Assembly (NCBI GenBank): GCA_964559435.1
Contig: CAZLHI010000062.1
Coordinates: 1-13,657, forward strand
Direction of reading: 5' to 3'
Length of the DNA stretch: 13,657 nt
Origin: Hebobacterum sp964559435
GTDB lineage: Bacteria > Armatimonadota > Hebobacteria > Hebobacterales > Hebobacteraceae
Shown here: in pieces, positions 6,955-13,657 of the stretch
How the letters are laid out: every line of letters begins with the position of its first letter
Position numbering within the stretch: the stretch's first letter is position 1
Position numbers and translations under genes: made by a program
Notes under the pieces: generated by a model
Told to the model about the DNA's origin: nothing
What the model saw: the letters and a program-made list of their open reading frames with translations, nothing else
Database searches by the model: none

Positions 6955-8546
6955 CTAGTCAACGTAGCCGAGGGCCTTGAGCTCTTCTCGCATCCCGTCG
7001 GAGATCTCCAGCTGTGGTCCGCTTGGGACCGGCGCAGGCTCTGCGCCGGGATCGATAAACTGCAGTGGCTGGAGACGTTGGGTCTCCGCAAACCGCCGAA
7101 AGGCAGCGATGAGCTCTGCGGCCTTCTCGGGATACTCGTGAATGAGATTGCAGGTCTGGTGCGGGTCTTCATCCAGGTCGTACAACGCACGCGGCTCGCC
7201 GCCCTCGTACAGGATCAACGCGTAGCGGAGATCGCGTACCAGATAGCTGGCGGGGTCACCTGCGTCGCGAGCGAAGACATGGTCGTGAACCTGGTCGACC
7301 TCGCCCGCGAGCAGCGGCACCAGCGATCGGCCCTGCACTTCGTCATCTGGATACGGAATCTCGAACAGATCGAAGATCATGGGTAGCAGGTCCACGCTCT
7401 GAGTCAGAGCGCCCACCCGGTGCACGGGGGGGATCTCCGCCAGGCAACCTTATCAGAAGCGGCACGCGAACAGATTCGTCGTACACGCCCACGAATGATA
7501 TACATAGCCGTGTTCCCCGAATGCCTCGCCGTGGTCGGAAGTGACTACGGAGAGCGTATCGTCGAAGACGCCCGCACGCCGAAGCAGACCCTCCACTTCG
7601 CCGACTGCCCAATCGGCCCAGCGCAGATTGGCGTCGTAGAGGTTGATCCACTCCCTGAGCGGGAGCGTATTCTTCCTGTGGCCGGGCGGCCCTCTCACTA
7701 TCCCTGGAGGCTGGCCGACTCCCTGCCATGTGTTAGGCGGCTCTCTCCCGGCGAACAGCTGCTTCATATCCTCGGGAGCATCGTATGGCAAGTGGGGGGC
7801 ACAAAGTGGAGGTAGGCAAAGAAGGGGGATGTCGGCTGGTCGGCCAGCCACTCTGAGGCAAGCCGCAGAATCGACTCGGGATCGTGGGTGACCGGTGACT
7901 CGGTGCGGGCACTTGCGCGGGCGGGACCTGCTCGCAGAGGGGCGCGCGCCATCGAGGCCGCACGCAAGTAGCTTCGCTCGAAGTATCTGCCAAGGCTCGT
8001 TGCCGCAGAGACCCACGCGTTGGAGCTGAATGCAGCGGTATGGAATCCAGCTGCGCGGAGGCCCTGTGCCATGGTGAAGGTCGACGGGGGGAGCGCGCGG
8101 GTCCCGTAGGCAAGATGGGTGTCCAGGTACTGCGAGGTGAAGAGCGAGCCCGTCGAGGGAAAGGTATGCGGGAACTGGCAGAAGTGCTGCTCGAAGAGAA
8201 TGGATTCACCGGCCAGTCGGTCAATGCTGGGCGTCGTGTCCCTGGCGTAGCCGTAACACCCCACATGATCCGCGCGCGCGGCGTCGATTACGCAGATCAC
8301 CACGTTCGCGCCTTTGACCGCGAGACGCAGCTTGGACACCGCCGGAGAGCTCAGTGTCAGGGGAGCCAGCTTGGTGTCTCCTGACAGTTCCGGGGAAGCC
8401 GCCCGCTTGGCGTGTGGCGGGGCCATAGCGGCCCGTCGATCCGCTCTCCCTCCGATGCGTACCACGATCCCGCTCGCCGCCGCGAGTAATACGGCGATCA
8501 CCAAACACCACAGAAGCCATCGGCGGAGACCATGGCCGGGCATCAT
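6955..8546 (-). pseudogene. Membrane-anchored sulfatase/alkaline-phosphatase-superfamily protein, frameshifted
   Basis: Joining three reading frames gives about 530 residues of a PF00884-type protein. The N-terminal anchor is RRWLLWCLVIAVLLAAASG (about 8-26), so the catalytic domain would face the periplasm. The metal/substrate motif VIDAARADHVGCYGY has Asp88. The nucleophile region reads HTFPSTGSLFTS with Thr128 where formylglycine sulfatases have Cys or Ser; DHGEAFGEHGYVYH supplies metal ligands, and the C-terminus MREELKALGYVD is typical. Frame breaks: one C too few in the C6 run at 7794-7799, one base missing near 7490-7494 (HS/VGVYDE junction), and one C too many in the C7 run at 7426-7432. 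Together they restore frame to the stop at 6955. ATG 8546 (or 8543) follows GGAAGGA; an ATG at 8591 is also possible. The 288 bp upstream shows no gene, so it may have its own promoter. It is either a young pseudogene or has sequence errors. Confidence 0.82.
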
Positions 8547-8834
8547 AAGTCCTTCCCTCGGTTCACGTCCGGCGAAGAAGGCATTCGGCAATGCCGGTCC
8601 TTCTCGTGCGTGTCGCCGCGCCTCGGTCTTGGGAGCAGTTGATCTCGGTCGTCACCACGCGGTTGCATGACTACACACTTGGAGTAGACCCCTCTGACTG
8701 GGCGGCTAGAGGACAGAGGTAGCTCCGTTCTGACGGATTGATTCCAGGTTGCTCTCGCACTCAATCGAGCAGCGGCAGCTCAGGGACGGATGGCGCTGTT
8801 CCCGGCTGCATACATCATCGATGAAGACTGCACC

Positions 8835-10217
8835 TCAGGGCAGCACGACCGCGATCCCTGTGAGTCTGCAGAAGTCCACGAGTGCGGGGTAGAGATGCTC
8901 GCCGTACCCAAGGCAGGCGTACTCATTGGTCCAGTTCTCAAGCAGCTCGTCGATGTCGCAGTGCACAGTGACAAAGCCGTGGGGCCAGAAGGGGATACCG
9001 CACTCTCGTTTGCGCTCTTCCACTTCGTCTGCGGGCGGCTCGAAGATGGCGGCGCGAGTGAGGACCATGTTGAACTCACCGTCGACGCGCTGCAAGCGGC
9101 CAATCACTCCCTCTCCGACCTTGCACACGAGACTCACGGCGAGGCCCCCTGCTTCACCCTCCGTTGGAATACCGTGCACCGCAAAACCGGCCGGGCCGAT
9201 CTTCCCGGCAAGTGATGGCGGACAAGCGCCATCGCCGATGATTTTGATCTCTTTCTTCGCCTTGTCGATGTGCTGAAGATCGCCATAGTATACGCGCTCG
9301 GAGCTGAGCTTTCCCATCAGCAGCACTGTCAGGGCCGTATTGAGGTCGCCCAGGTTTGATGTGCCGTGGCCATCCTCCAGCATCATGCTCTGGGCGAAGC
9401 AGGTCGTACTATAGTGGTCGCCCAGCCCGGGGAACGACTGCATGGTGTAGAAGTCCCACTCGTACTTCTCGATGATCGCCTTGAGTGCCAGGTAGAGTCG
9501 CAGGGAGCGTTCGTTCTCGACGCTGGGCTCGGGGGCGCCGCCGAACAACTGCTTCAGGCGCGGCGTGAGGGCCGCCAGATCTTCTTGCGGTACACTCTCC
9601 GCGGCCCTTATCAACTCCGTCGTGTCGCGCGAGTCAATGTCCACGCCGAAGACTCTCATCCACTGTGACGGGTCCGCCACACCTACGGTCTGACCCATGC
9701 CGCGGCCACCCAGCATTCCGACCGTTGACATGTTCAGCAGCGTCTTCAGGTGCGCAGCCTGGCAGAAACTCACGATCTTGTCTATCTCCGCAGGGTCATC
9801 TGCGGCGCCGTAGACGAACTTGTGATCGATGCCCACTTCGAGCAAGGCCCCATGCATCACCAGCCCGCCGACCGGACGCCATCCCTGTGATCCGGGGTGA
9901 GTCCAGATCAGGACGCCTTTTCCCGTCAGGGCGAAGTCTCGGACCGCCGCTATGAGATGTGCCGCCCATACCCAGGTCCCGGAGAATAGGACTACACAGT
10001 CCACCTCATCGTTGTCCTTCATGCTCTTGAGCGCCGCTCTCGCCTCGGACTTCGTAGCTATGATCGTGTCGTGCTCGACGAGTCTGACGCCGCGGCTCAC
10101 CAGCGCCTGCTTGGCCTTCGAGATGATCCGGTCGTCGATGAACGGCATCCCCAGTGGGTCCTGTAGACCGTCCTTGTGCACGCCGTAGACGATGAAGCCA
10201 GCCGTAGGATGTATCAT
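8835..10217 (-). CDS. L-fucose/L-arabinose isomerase-fold protein
   Basis: A 460-residue protein with the layout of the L-fucose/L-arabinose isomerase superfamily, which interconverts aldoses and ketoses using Mn2+. The C-terminal half carries the recognisable core: SFPGLGDHYSTTCFAQ (261-276), NLGDLNTALTVLLMGKL (288-304), VYYGDLQHID (309-318), GDGACPPSLAG (328-338), FWPHGFVTVH (410-419) and the tail NEYACLGYGEHLYP (431-444). Asp291 aligns with the conserved metal Asp. However, the usual Glu in the PEL-like segment reads PGL here, the usual HCG reads GDG (328-330), and the tail His reads Glu432, so activity as a classical isomerase is uncertain. No signal peptide: cytoplasmic. The frame is open upstream to 10442, but ATG 10217 is chosen because GAGGAGGAG sits 6 bases before it and the earlier region overlaps the upstream gene. 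It lies 95 bp behind the GH42-like gene, probably cotranscribed. Confidence 0.82.
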   Translation of the reverse strand: MIHPTAGFIVYGVHKDGLQDPLGMPFIDDRIISKAKQALVSRGVRLVEHDTIIATKSEARAALKSMKDNDEVDCVVLFSGTWVWAAHLIAAVRDFALTGKGVLIWTHPGSQGWRPVGGLVMHGALLEVGIDHKFVYGAADDPAEIDKIVSFCQAAHLKTLLNMSTVGMLGGRGMGQTVGVADPSQWMRVFGVDIDSRDTTELIRAAESVPQEDLAALTPRLKQLFGGAPEPSVENERSLRLYLALKAIIEKYEWDFYTMQSFPGLGDHYSTTCFAQSMMLEDGHGTSNLGDLNTALTVLLMGKLSSERVYYGDLQHIDKAKKEIKIIGDGACPPSLAGKIGPAGFAVHGIPTEGEAGGLAVSLVCKVGEGVIGRLQRVDGEFNMVLTRAAIFEPPADEVEERKRECGIPFWPHGFVTVHCDIDELLENWTNEYACLGYGEHLYPALVDFCRLTGIAVVLP

Positions 10218-10223
10218 CTTCTT

Positions 10224-10232
10224 CTCCTCCTC
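10224..10232 (-). promoter_or_regulatory. Shine-Dalgarno site that fixes the isomerase-fold start
   Basis: GAGGAGGAG on the minus strand, 6 bases before the ATG at 10217. The open frame continues upstream to 10442, but that part overlaps the preceding gene, has a poor Arg/Gly/His-rich composition and lacks such a site. Confidence 0.6.
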
Positions 10233-10312
10233 GAAGGATGGCCCGCCGTGGATCAAGCCATGCGCCAGCCTCTGCACAGGCCTGCCACTGGATGGAGTGA
10301 CCGCGAAGTCCG

Positions 10313-12415
10313 CTAGCCCTCCACCTTCAGAATGAGGATCCCGTAGATGTCCAGCGTCGGGATGGTGAATTCGGCACGCTCGCCCGTCTGCTCCGCGGCC
10401 AGCGTCTCTGCCACACCGTCCAGCGCGTGCCACGCCGCGCAACTGACGCTCTTCCCCTTGGGGACATGCACCGAGATGCGTATGCTCTTCGCAGGCGTGA
10501 CTGAACCATCTATGTCCACGCCGTAGTTAACCACGTTGAGGATGAGCTCATCGCTTCCGGGCCGGCGCATCGCGCTGATCTCAACGCCGTCGGGCTGGTG
10601 CCGCCGGGCGGTGAGCCCGTCGCGGGTGGCCTTCTCCACCGCTGACACGACCGCCTCCATCGTCGGCCGCAGTGAATCCGGCCATTGCCCGCGCGCCCAG
10701 GCCGCGTGGCGCGTGGATTCGGCATCCAGGGCGATGTTCTCGCCGTCCGCGGCCAGCCTCTGCCGATCGATCGCAACCTCCACGAAGCCCGTGGCATCAA
10801 GGCACCTTGTAGCCGGGCCAGGGTAGCCCCGAGGGTCCAGCGTCCCGATTTCACCGAAGGCGATGGCTGTGCCACCACTCTTGACATAGGTGAGCAGGGC
10901 GCGATAGGCGTCATCGCTCAGCACCGCCGTGTTCGGCAGCACGACGGCCTCGTATCGCGCGAGCTGCTCCGCGCTCAAGCTTCGCGGCGCCAACATCTCG
11001 TGGGCGATGCCCGCATCGGCAAGCGCGCGAGAGACCTCGAGGTGGTAGCTGTACCGTTTGTGGTAGCAGGGCTGGAAGGAGGCCGCGACAGCGACGTTGG
11101 CGGCCATCTGAGCACCGATGATCTGGGGTTCGACGCTTCGCAGAAGGTCATAGACCGTGGTGCTCGCGCGCTTGACGGCCTCCACCTGGCCCTCCTCGAT
11201 CCGACGAAACGCGGTATGGTTGAGCAGGGCATCTGCCATCGCGAGGCGGTGGATGTTGAACATCGCCGCTTCGGTCGGAATCGGGTTGGGCGTCTGGGGA
11301 TAGTAGGTGTAGCTGGTGGCGGCCCCGTTCCGGCTCGATGCGCTCAACTCCTTGATGGCAGGGCCGGCCGAGACGCGCACGCCCTGGCGAGTCCCCGGCA
11401 GGTTCGCCTGGCCGATCTCCGGGTTCTCCGTCCCCATGACCATTTCGCTGTAGAGGAAGCTGTCGACCATGCCCGCGAACTGGACATCGCGCCCGTTGAG
11501 GGCGGAGGCCTGGAAGCCGGGCGCGCCCCAGAAGTTCCCGGCCATAATGAAGTCTGGGTCTCGCTCCCGCGCGACATCGCGCAGGAAGCGGTGGAACTCG
11601 GGCTCGCTCGCAGACCGGAACAGTGCCGACTCTGCCCACAGAGGATGCGAATCATCCGCCGCCGGCAGCGCCCTATCCAAGTCGTCGATGCCGTACCGAT
11701 CCCGCAACTCCTTCGGGCTGTACCGCGCCGCGAGGAAGTCCCGGAAGCATCGCTTCGACGCCTCCGAGAACGGATGCTCTATCTCCGAGTAGTCGAGGTA
11801 GATCCCGTCTATGCCGGCCGCCACCAGGATCTTCATGATGCCCGCCATGTACTGGCGGAAGCCCTGGCTGTGGGGACAGCCGGAGAGAGCGTAGGAGCGT
11901 CTGTGGGTCGCTCCCGGCGGGATCCACGTCTCGCACGCATAAGCGCCGTCGCTCGTCATCTGCACCCACTCGGCCGGAGGCTCCGCGGGCCGGGGTCCGT
12001 AGAAGTCGGCGTAGTGATCCCACGCACCCTCGTCCTGCCACACCTCAGACATGGCCCAGCCGGTAGGGTCTGCCTCTCGGGAAGTGGAGGGATTCTGGCT
12101 GATGTAGGCCAGCACCGTGATGCCGGCATCGTGGGCGCGCCTGGTGAAGTCTTGGAGCTCCCGCATTCTCGCCTCAAACTGCGTCCGCTCCACCAAGAAC
12201 GGGTCCCCGTGCCCGAAACGCATCGGATGGGTGATGGTCAGGGTCGCTCCGGCTGCCGCGACCTCCTCCAGGTCATCGTAGCAGAACAGCCGCAGCCGGC
12301 CGAAGCTCAGCGCCTCCGGCGGCTGCTCCCCCCCGAACAACCCCTGCGCTTCCTCGACGAAATGGGCGATCTCAGTGCCCAGGCTGCCGTCCCCCGCTCT
12401 CGCAGACATGGCCAC
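10313..12415 (-). CDS. GH42-like glycoside hydrolase with trimerisation (GATase-like) domain
   Basis: A 700-residue protein with no signal peptide, so probably cytoplasmic. Residues about 40-400 look like a TIM-barrel glycosidase: strand motifs include ATLTITHPMRFG (57-68), GITVLAYISQNP (98-109), GIDGIYLDYSEIEHPF (201-216, with Asp208 and Glu211 as candidate carboxylates), IMAGNFWGAPGF (290-301) and MVDSFLYSEMVMG (316-328, with Glu324). Residues about 430-540 resemble the beta-galactosidase trimerisation/glutamine-amidotransferase-like domain, with RYEAVVLPNTAVLSDDAY and TYVKSGGTAIAFGE. About 600-700 is a beta-rich C-terminal domain. This order is that of GH42-related enzymes, but identity and substrate are uncertain; an unclassified family is quite possible. 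The GTG at 12415 has GAGGT about 6 bases upstream; ATG 12409 is the alternative. It is first in a minus-strand series with the isomerase-fold and sulfatase-family genes. Confidence 0.78.
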   Translation of the reverse strand: MAMSARAGDGSLGTEIAHFVEEAQGLFGGEQPPEALSFGRLRLFCYDDLEEVAAAGATLTITHPMRFGHGDPFLVERTQFEARMRELQDFTRRAHDAGITVLAYISQNPSTSREADPTGWAMSEVWQDEGAWDHYADFYGPRPAEPPAEWVQMTSDGAYACETWIPPGATHRRSYALSGCPHSQGFRQYMAGIMKILVAAGIDGIYLDYSEIEHPFSEASKRCFRDFLAARYSPKELRDRYGIDDLDRALPAADDSHPLWAESALFRSASEPEFHRFLRDVARERDPDFIMAGNFWGAPGFQASALNGRDVQFAGMVDSFLYSEMVMGTENPEIGQANLPGTRQGVRVSAGPAIKELSASSRNGAATSYTYYPQTPNPIPTEAAMFNIHRLAMADALLNHTAFRRIEEGQVEAVKRASTTVYDLLRSVEPQIIGAQMAANVAVAASFQPCYHKRYSYHLEVSRALADAGIAHEMLAPRSLSAEQLARYEAVVLPNTAVLSDDAYRALLTYVKSGGTAIAFGEIGTLDPRGYPGPATRCLDATGFVEVAIDRQRLAADGENIALDAESTRHAAWARGQWPDSLRPTMEAVVSAVEKATRDGLTARRHQPDGVEISAMRRPGSDELILNVVNYGVDIDGSVTPAKSIRISVHVPKGKSVSCAAWHALDGVAETLAAEQTGERAEFTIPTLDIYGILILKVEG

Positions 12416-12489
12416 AGCATTACCTCAAACGAGATGTAGCTGCTACTTCGTCGGCAGCACCGCTATAGCCTTGCAGCAGAGGAATCCTG

Positions 12490-12529
12490 TGTAGTCCGCA
12501 AAAACCCGTCGGCCTGTAGTCCGCAAAAA
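12490..12529 (+). repeat. Tandem TGTAGTCCGCAAAAA repeat, probable IS terminus
   Basis: TGTAGTCCGCAAAAA occurs exactly twice, at 12490-12504 and 12515-12529, starts 25 bases apart. It lies about 155-190 bp upstream of the transposase at 12683, and both copies start with TGT, as IS481/IS3-type ends do. The likely reading is the left end of that insertion sequence with duplicated transposase-binding sites. The right end is not in the window, because the transposase gene is truncated. Confidence 0.45.
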
Positions 12530-12682
12530 GTCATCGCCGCCCCTGGAGGGCTCGACAGGGGTAGTTTGGCTGTCCCGTAGCTGAGTCCTGTCATCGCTTG
12601 TAGCCCAGCCTATCTCCGCAAGGCGCTGGCGGCCGGCGCGCCGAACCTCCCAGGTCCCGACTCTGTACCTGGGAGTAAGTGA

Positions 12683-13501
12683 GTGTTCGTTCAGATGTTG
12701 TTCTGGGTGATCCCGCTGCTGTTCCTGGGCCGACGTGATCAGTGCTATCGGATCATTGCGCTGCAGCAGCAACCGGAGGCCTACCAGCGACAGCAGGGCG
12801 GAAAGCGACTGCAGCTGACCGACGAGGATCGGCGGTTCTGGGTAATGCTGCGGGCCCGGTGGTCTGGATGGCGAGAGGCGCTGGTGATCGTGAAGCCCGA
12901 AACCGTCGTTGCCTGGCACCGCAGGCTGGGTCGCTGGCGGCAGCGACGGCAGCGCAGGCCTCCGGGTCGGCCTCCGCTACCGCAACACGTGCAGAACCTG
13001 ATCGGGCGCATGGCCGGCGAGAACCCACTGTGGGGACAGGAGAGGATTGCCGGTGAGCTAGGCAAGCTCGGCCTTGAGGTATCCCCTCGAACCGTCGCCA
13101 AGTACCTGGGCCACCGCGCTCCCGGGCCTCCCTTCGTGAGCTGGATGGCCTTCCTCAACGCGCACGGAGGCCACATCTGGGCCTGTGACTGGCTGCGGGT
13201 GAAGACGCTTACCTTCAGAACGCTCTACGTCTTCGTCGTGCTAGCCCATGCACGCCGTCGCGTGGTGCACTTCCGCATCACCGATCAGCCCTCCGACGTG
13301 TGGGTAGCGCAGCAGATCGTGGAGGCCATGCCCTTTGACGAGGGTCCGCGGTTGCTGGTTCGGGACGGTGATCCGTTCTATGGGCAAACCTTCCGGCGAT
13401 GCACTGCCAACTGCGGCGTTCGCACGATCCAGATCCCCAAGGGCCGTCCCCAGTGCAACTGCTACGTGGAGCGGCTCATGCGCACCCTCCGCCAAGACTG
13501 T
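12683..13501 (+). pseudogene. Integrase-type DDE transposase, C-terminus lost to an inserted element
   Basis: A GTG start at 12683 with GGGAG 7 bases upstream gives a typical integrase-core transposase for 272-273 residues. It has a hydrophobic start (MLFWVIPLLFLG, 5-16), DRRFWVMLRARWSGWREALV (49-68), KPETVVAWHR (71-80), GRPP (95-98), ENPLWGQERIAGELGKLG (113-130) and RTVAKYL (136-142). The catalytic core has Asp169 (WACDW), Asp228 (LVRDGD) and Glu263 (YVERLMRTLRQD), so the DDE triad is complete. After codon 272 the sequence switches to an IS21-type terminus (13499), and the open frame runs on to 13555 with 18 or so unrelated residues. Relatives have about 80 further residues (usually beginning LDHVIVLNE, from memory), so this copy is probably defective. 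It points outward from the sugar locus, as does the related copy at the left edge. Confidence 0.82.
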
Positions 13502-13657
13502 CAGTCGGCGTGCAATAGTGACCCACGTAGAGGCGGAATCGGCGTCGAAACTTGACCCCCTAGAAGCGAAAGCTGGAGGCCCAGGACGGGGGGTTCAGAG
13601 ACCAACATGAACTGATCTGGCCAATCCAGGGCGGGTCAGTATTGGCCGCCGATGGTG
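13499..13657. mobile_element. IS21-type terminus, possibly a short non-autonomous derivative
   Basis: The sequence from 13499 starts TGTCAGTCGGCGTGC and carries two direct units, AATAGTGACCC (13514-13524) and AAACTTGACCC (13548-13558), the multiple-repeat arrangement typical of IS21-family ends. A third unit, GGGTCAGTATT at 13633-13643, is inverted and matches the first at 10 of 11 positions. An inverted unit so close would be expected at the opposite end of an element, so internal deletion to a MITE-like element of about 0.2 kb is possible. No istA/istB start was recognised between them. The insertion interrupts the transposase gene at its Cys273 codon. The right end is outside the window. 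Confidence 0.45.

Noticed and set aside
10218..10442. N-terminal extension of the isomerase-fold protein
   Set aside because: It overlaps the end of the upstream gene, has unlikely composition, and a strong Shine-Dalgarno sits just before ATG 10217.
10685..12439. 584-codon plus-strand frame
   Set aside because: It is antisense to the GH42-like gene, whose frame carries coherent domain motifs and has a GAGGT site before its start. The antisense product is Arg/Val/Leu-rich without motifs.
1..13657. tRNA, rRNA, CRISPR arrays, riboswitches
   Set aside because: I saw no CCA-ended cloverleaf, rRNA signature, regularly spaced repeat series or known riboswitch core on either strand by eye; the only tandem repeat is the two-copy unit at 12490-12529.

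Overview
This is a high-GC bacterial window, probably from Armatimonadota (Planctomycetota or a relative is the alternative). The main clue is the large pseudopilin at 1165-2247: its N-terminal stretch (FPVFARARESARKAVCLSN) and its C-terminal H-X9-DG motif are typical of the secreted prepilin-like proteins abundant in those phyla. A DUF6785/DUF6784 membrane protein and a glycan-degradation gene set fit the same groups. The assignment is from family knowledge, not a search.

Layout. The left edge (1-914) is the remnant of an integrase-type DDE transposase gene on the minus strand, cut off after codon 255 by what looks like the end of an IS21-type element (1-50). A strong stem-loop (1080-1109) and the pseudopilin gene (minus) follow, then about 0.7 kb of non-coding DNA. 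The centre is a carbohydrate locus: a GH4 NAD-dependent glycosidase (minus, 2960-4267) divergent from a polytopic DUF6785-family membrane protein (plus, 4741-6732). Converging on that is a minus-strand series: a GH42-like glycosidase (10313-12415), an L-fucose-isomerase-fold protein (8835-10217) and an inner-membrane-anchored sulfatase-family gene (6955-8546) broken by three single-base frameshifts. The right edge holds a second, related but not identical transposase (plus, from 12683). It is cut after codon 272 exactly where another IS21-type terminus begins (13499).

How the parts could work together (inference). The alkaline-phosphatase/sulfatase-superfamily enzyme, when intact, would have trimmed an ester group from a glycan or glycolipid at the cell surface. 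The DUF6785 protein is the only transporter-like gene in the locus and may import the released sugar or oligosaccharide. The GH4 and GH42-like enzymes have no signal peptides and would hydrolyse it in the cytoplasm, and the isomerase-fold protein would process the freed monosaccharide. No regulator, ABC transporter, SusC/SusD pair or kinase/aldolase is present, so the pathway is incomplete here or continues elsewhere.

Most notable points: clustered frameshifts in the sulfatase gene while all other metabolic genes are intact; a Thr where formylglycine sulfatases carry Cys/Ser; a GH4 enzyme lacking about 27 residues before its metal site; an isomerase-fold protein whose expected metal ligands look replaced; and a possible short non-autonomous IS21 derivative at the right edge.
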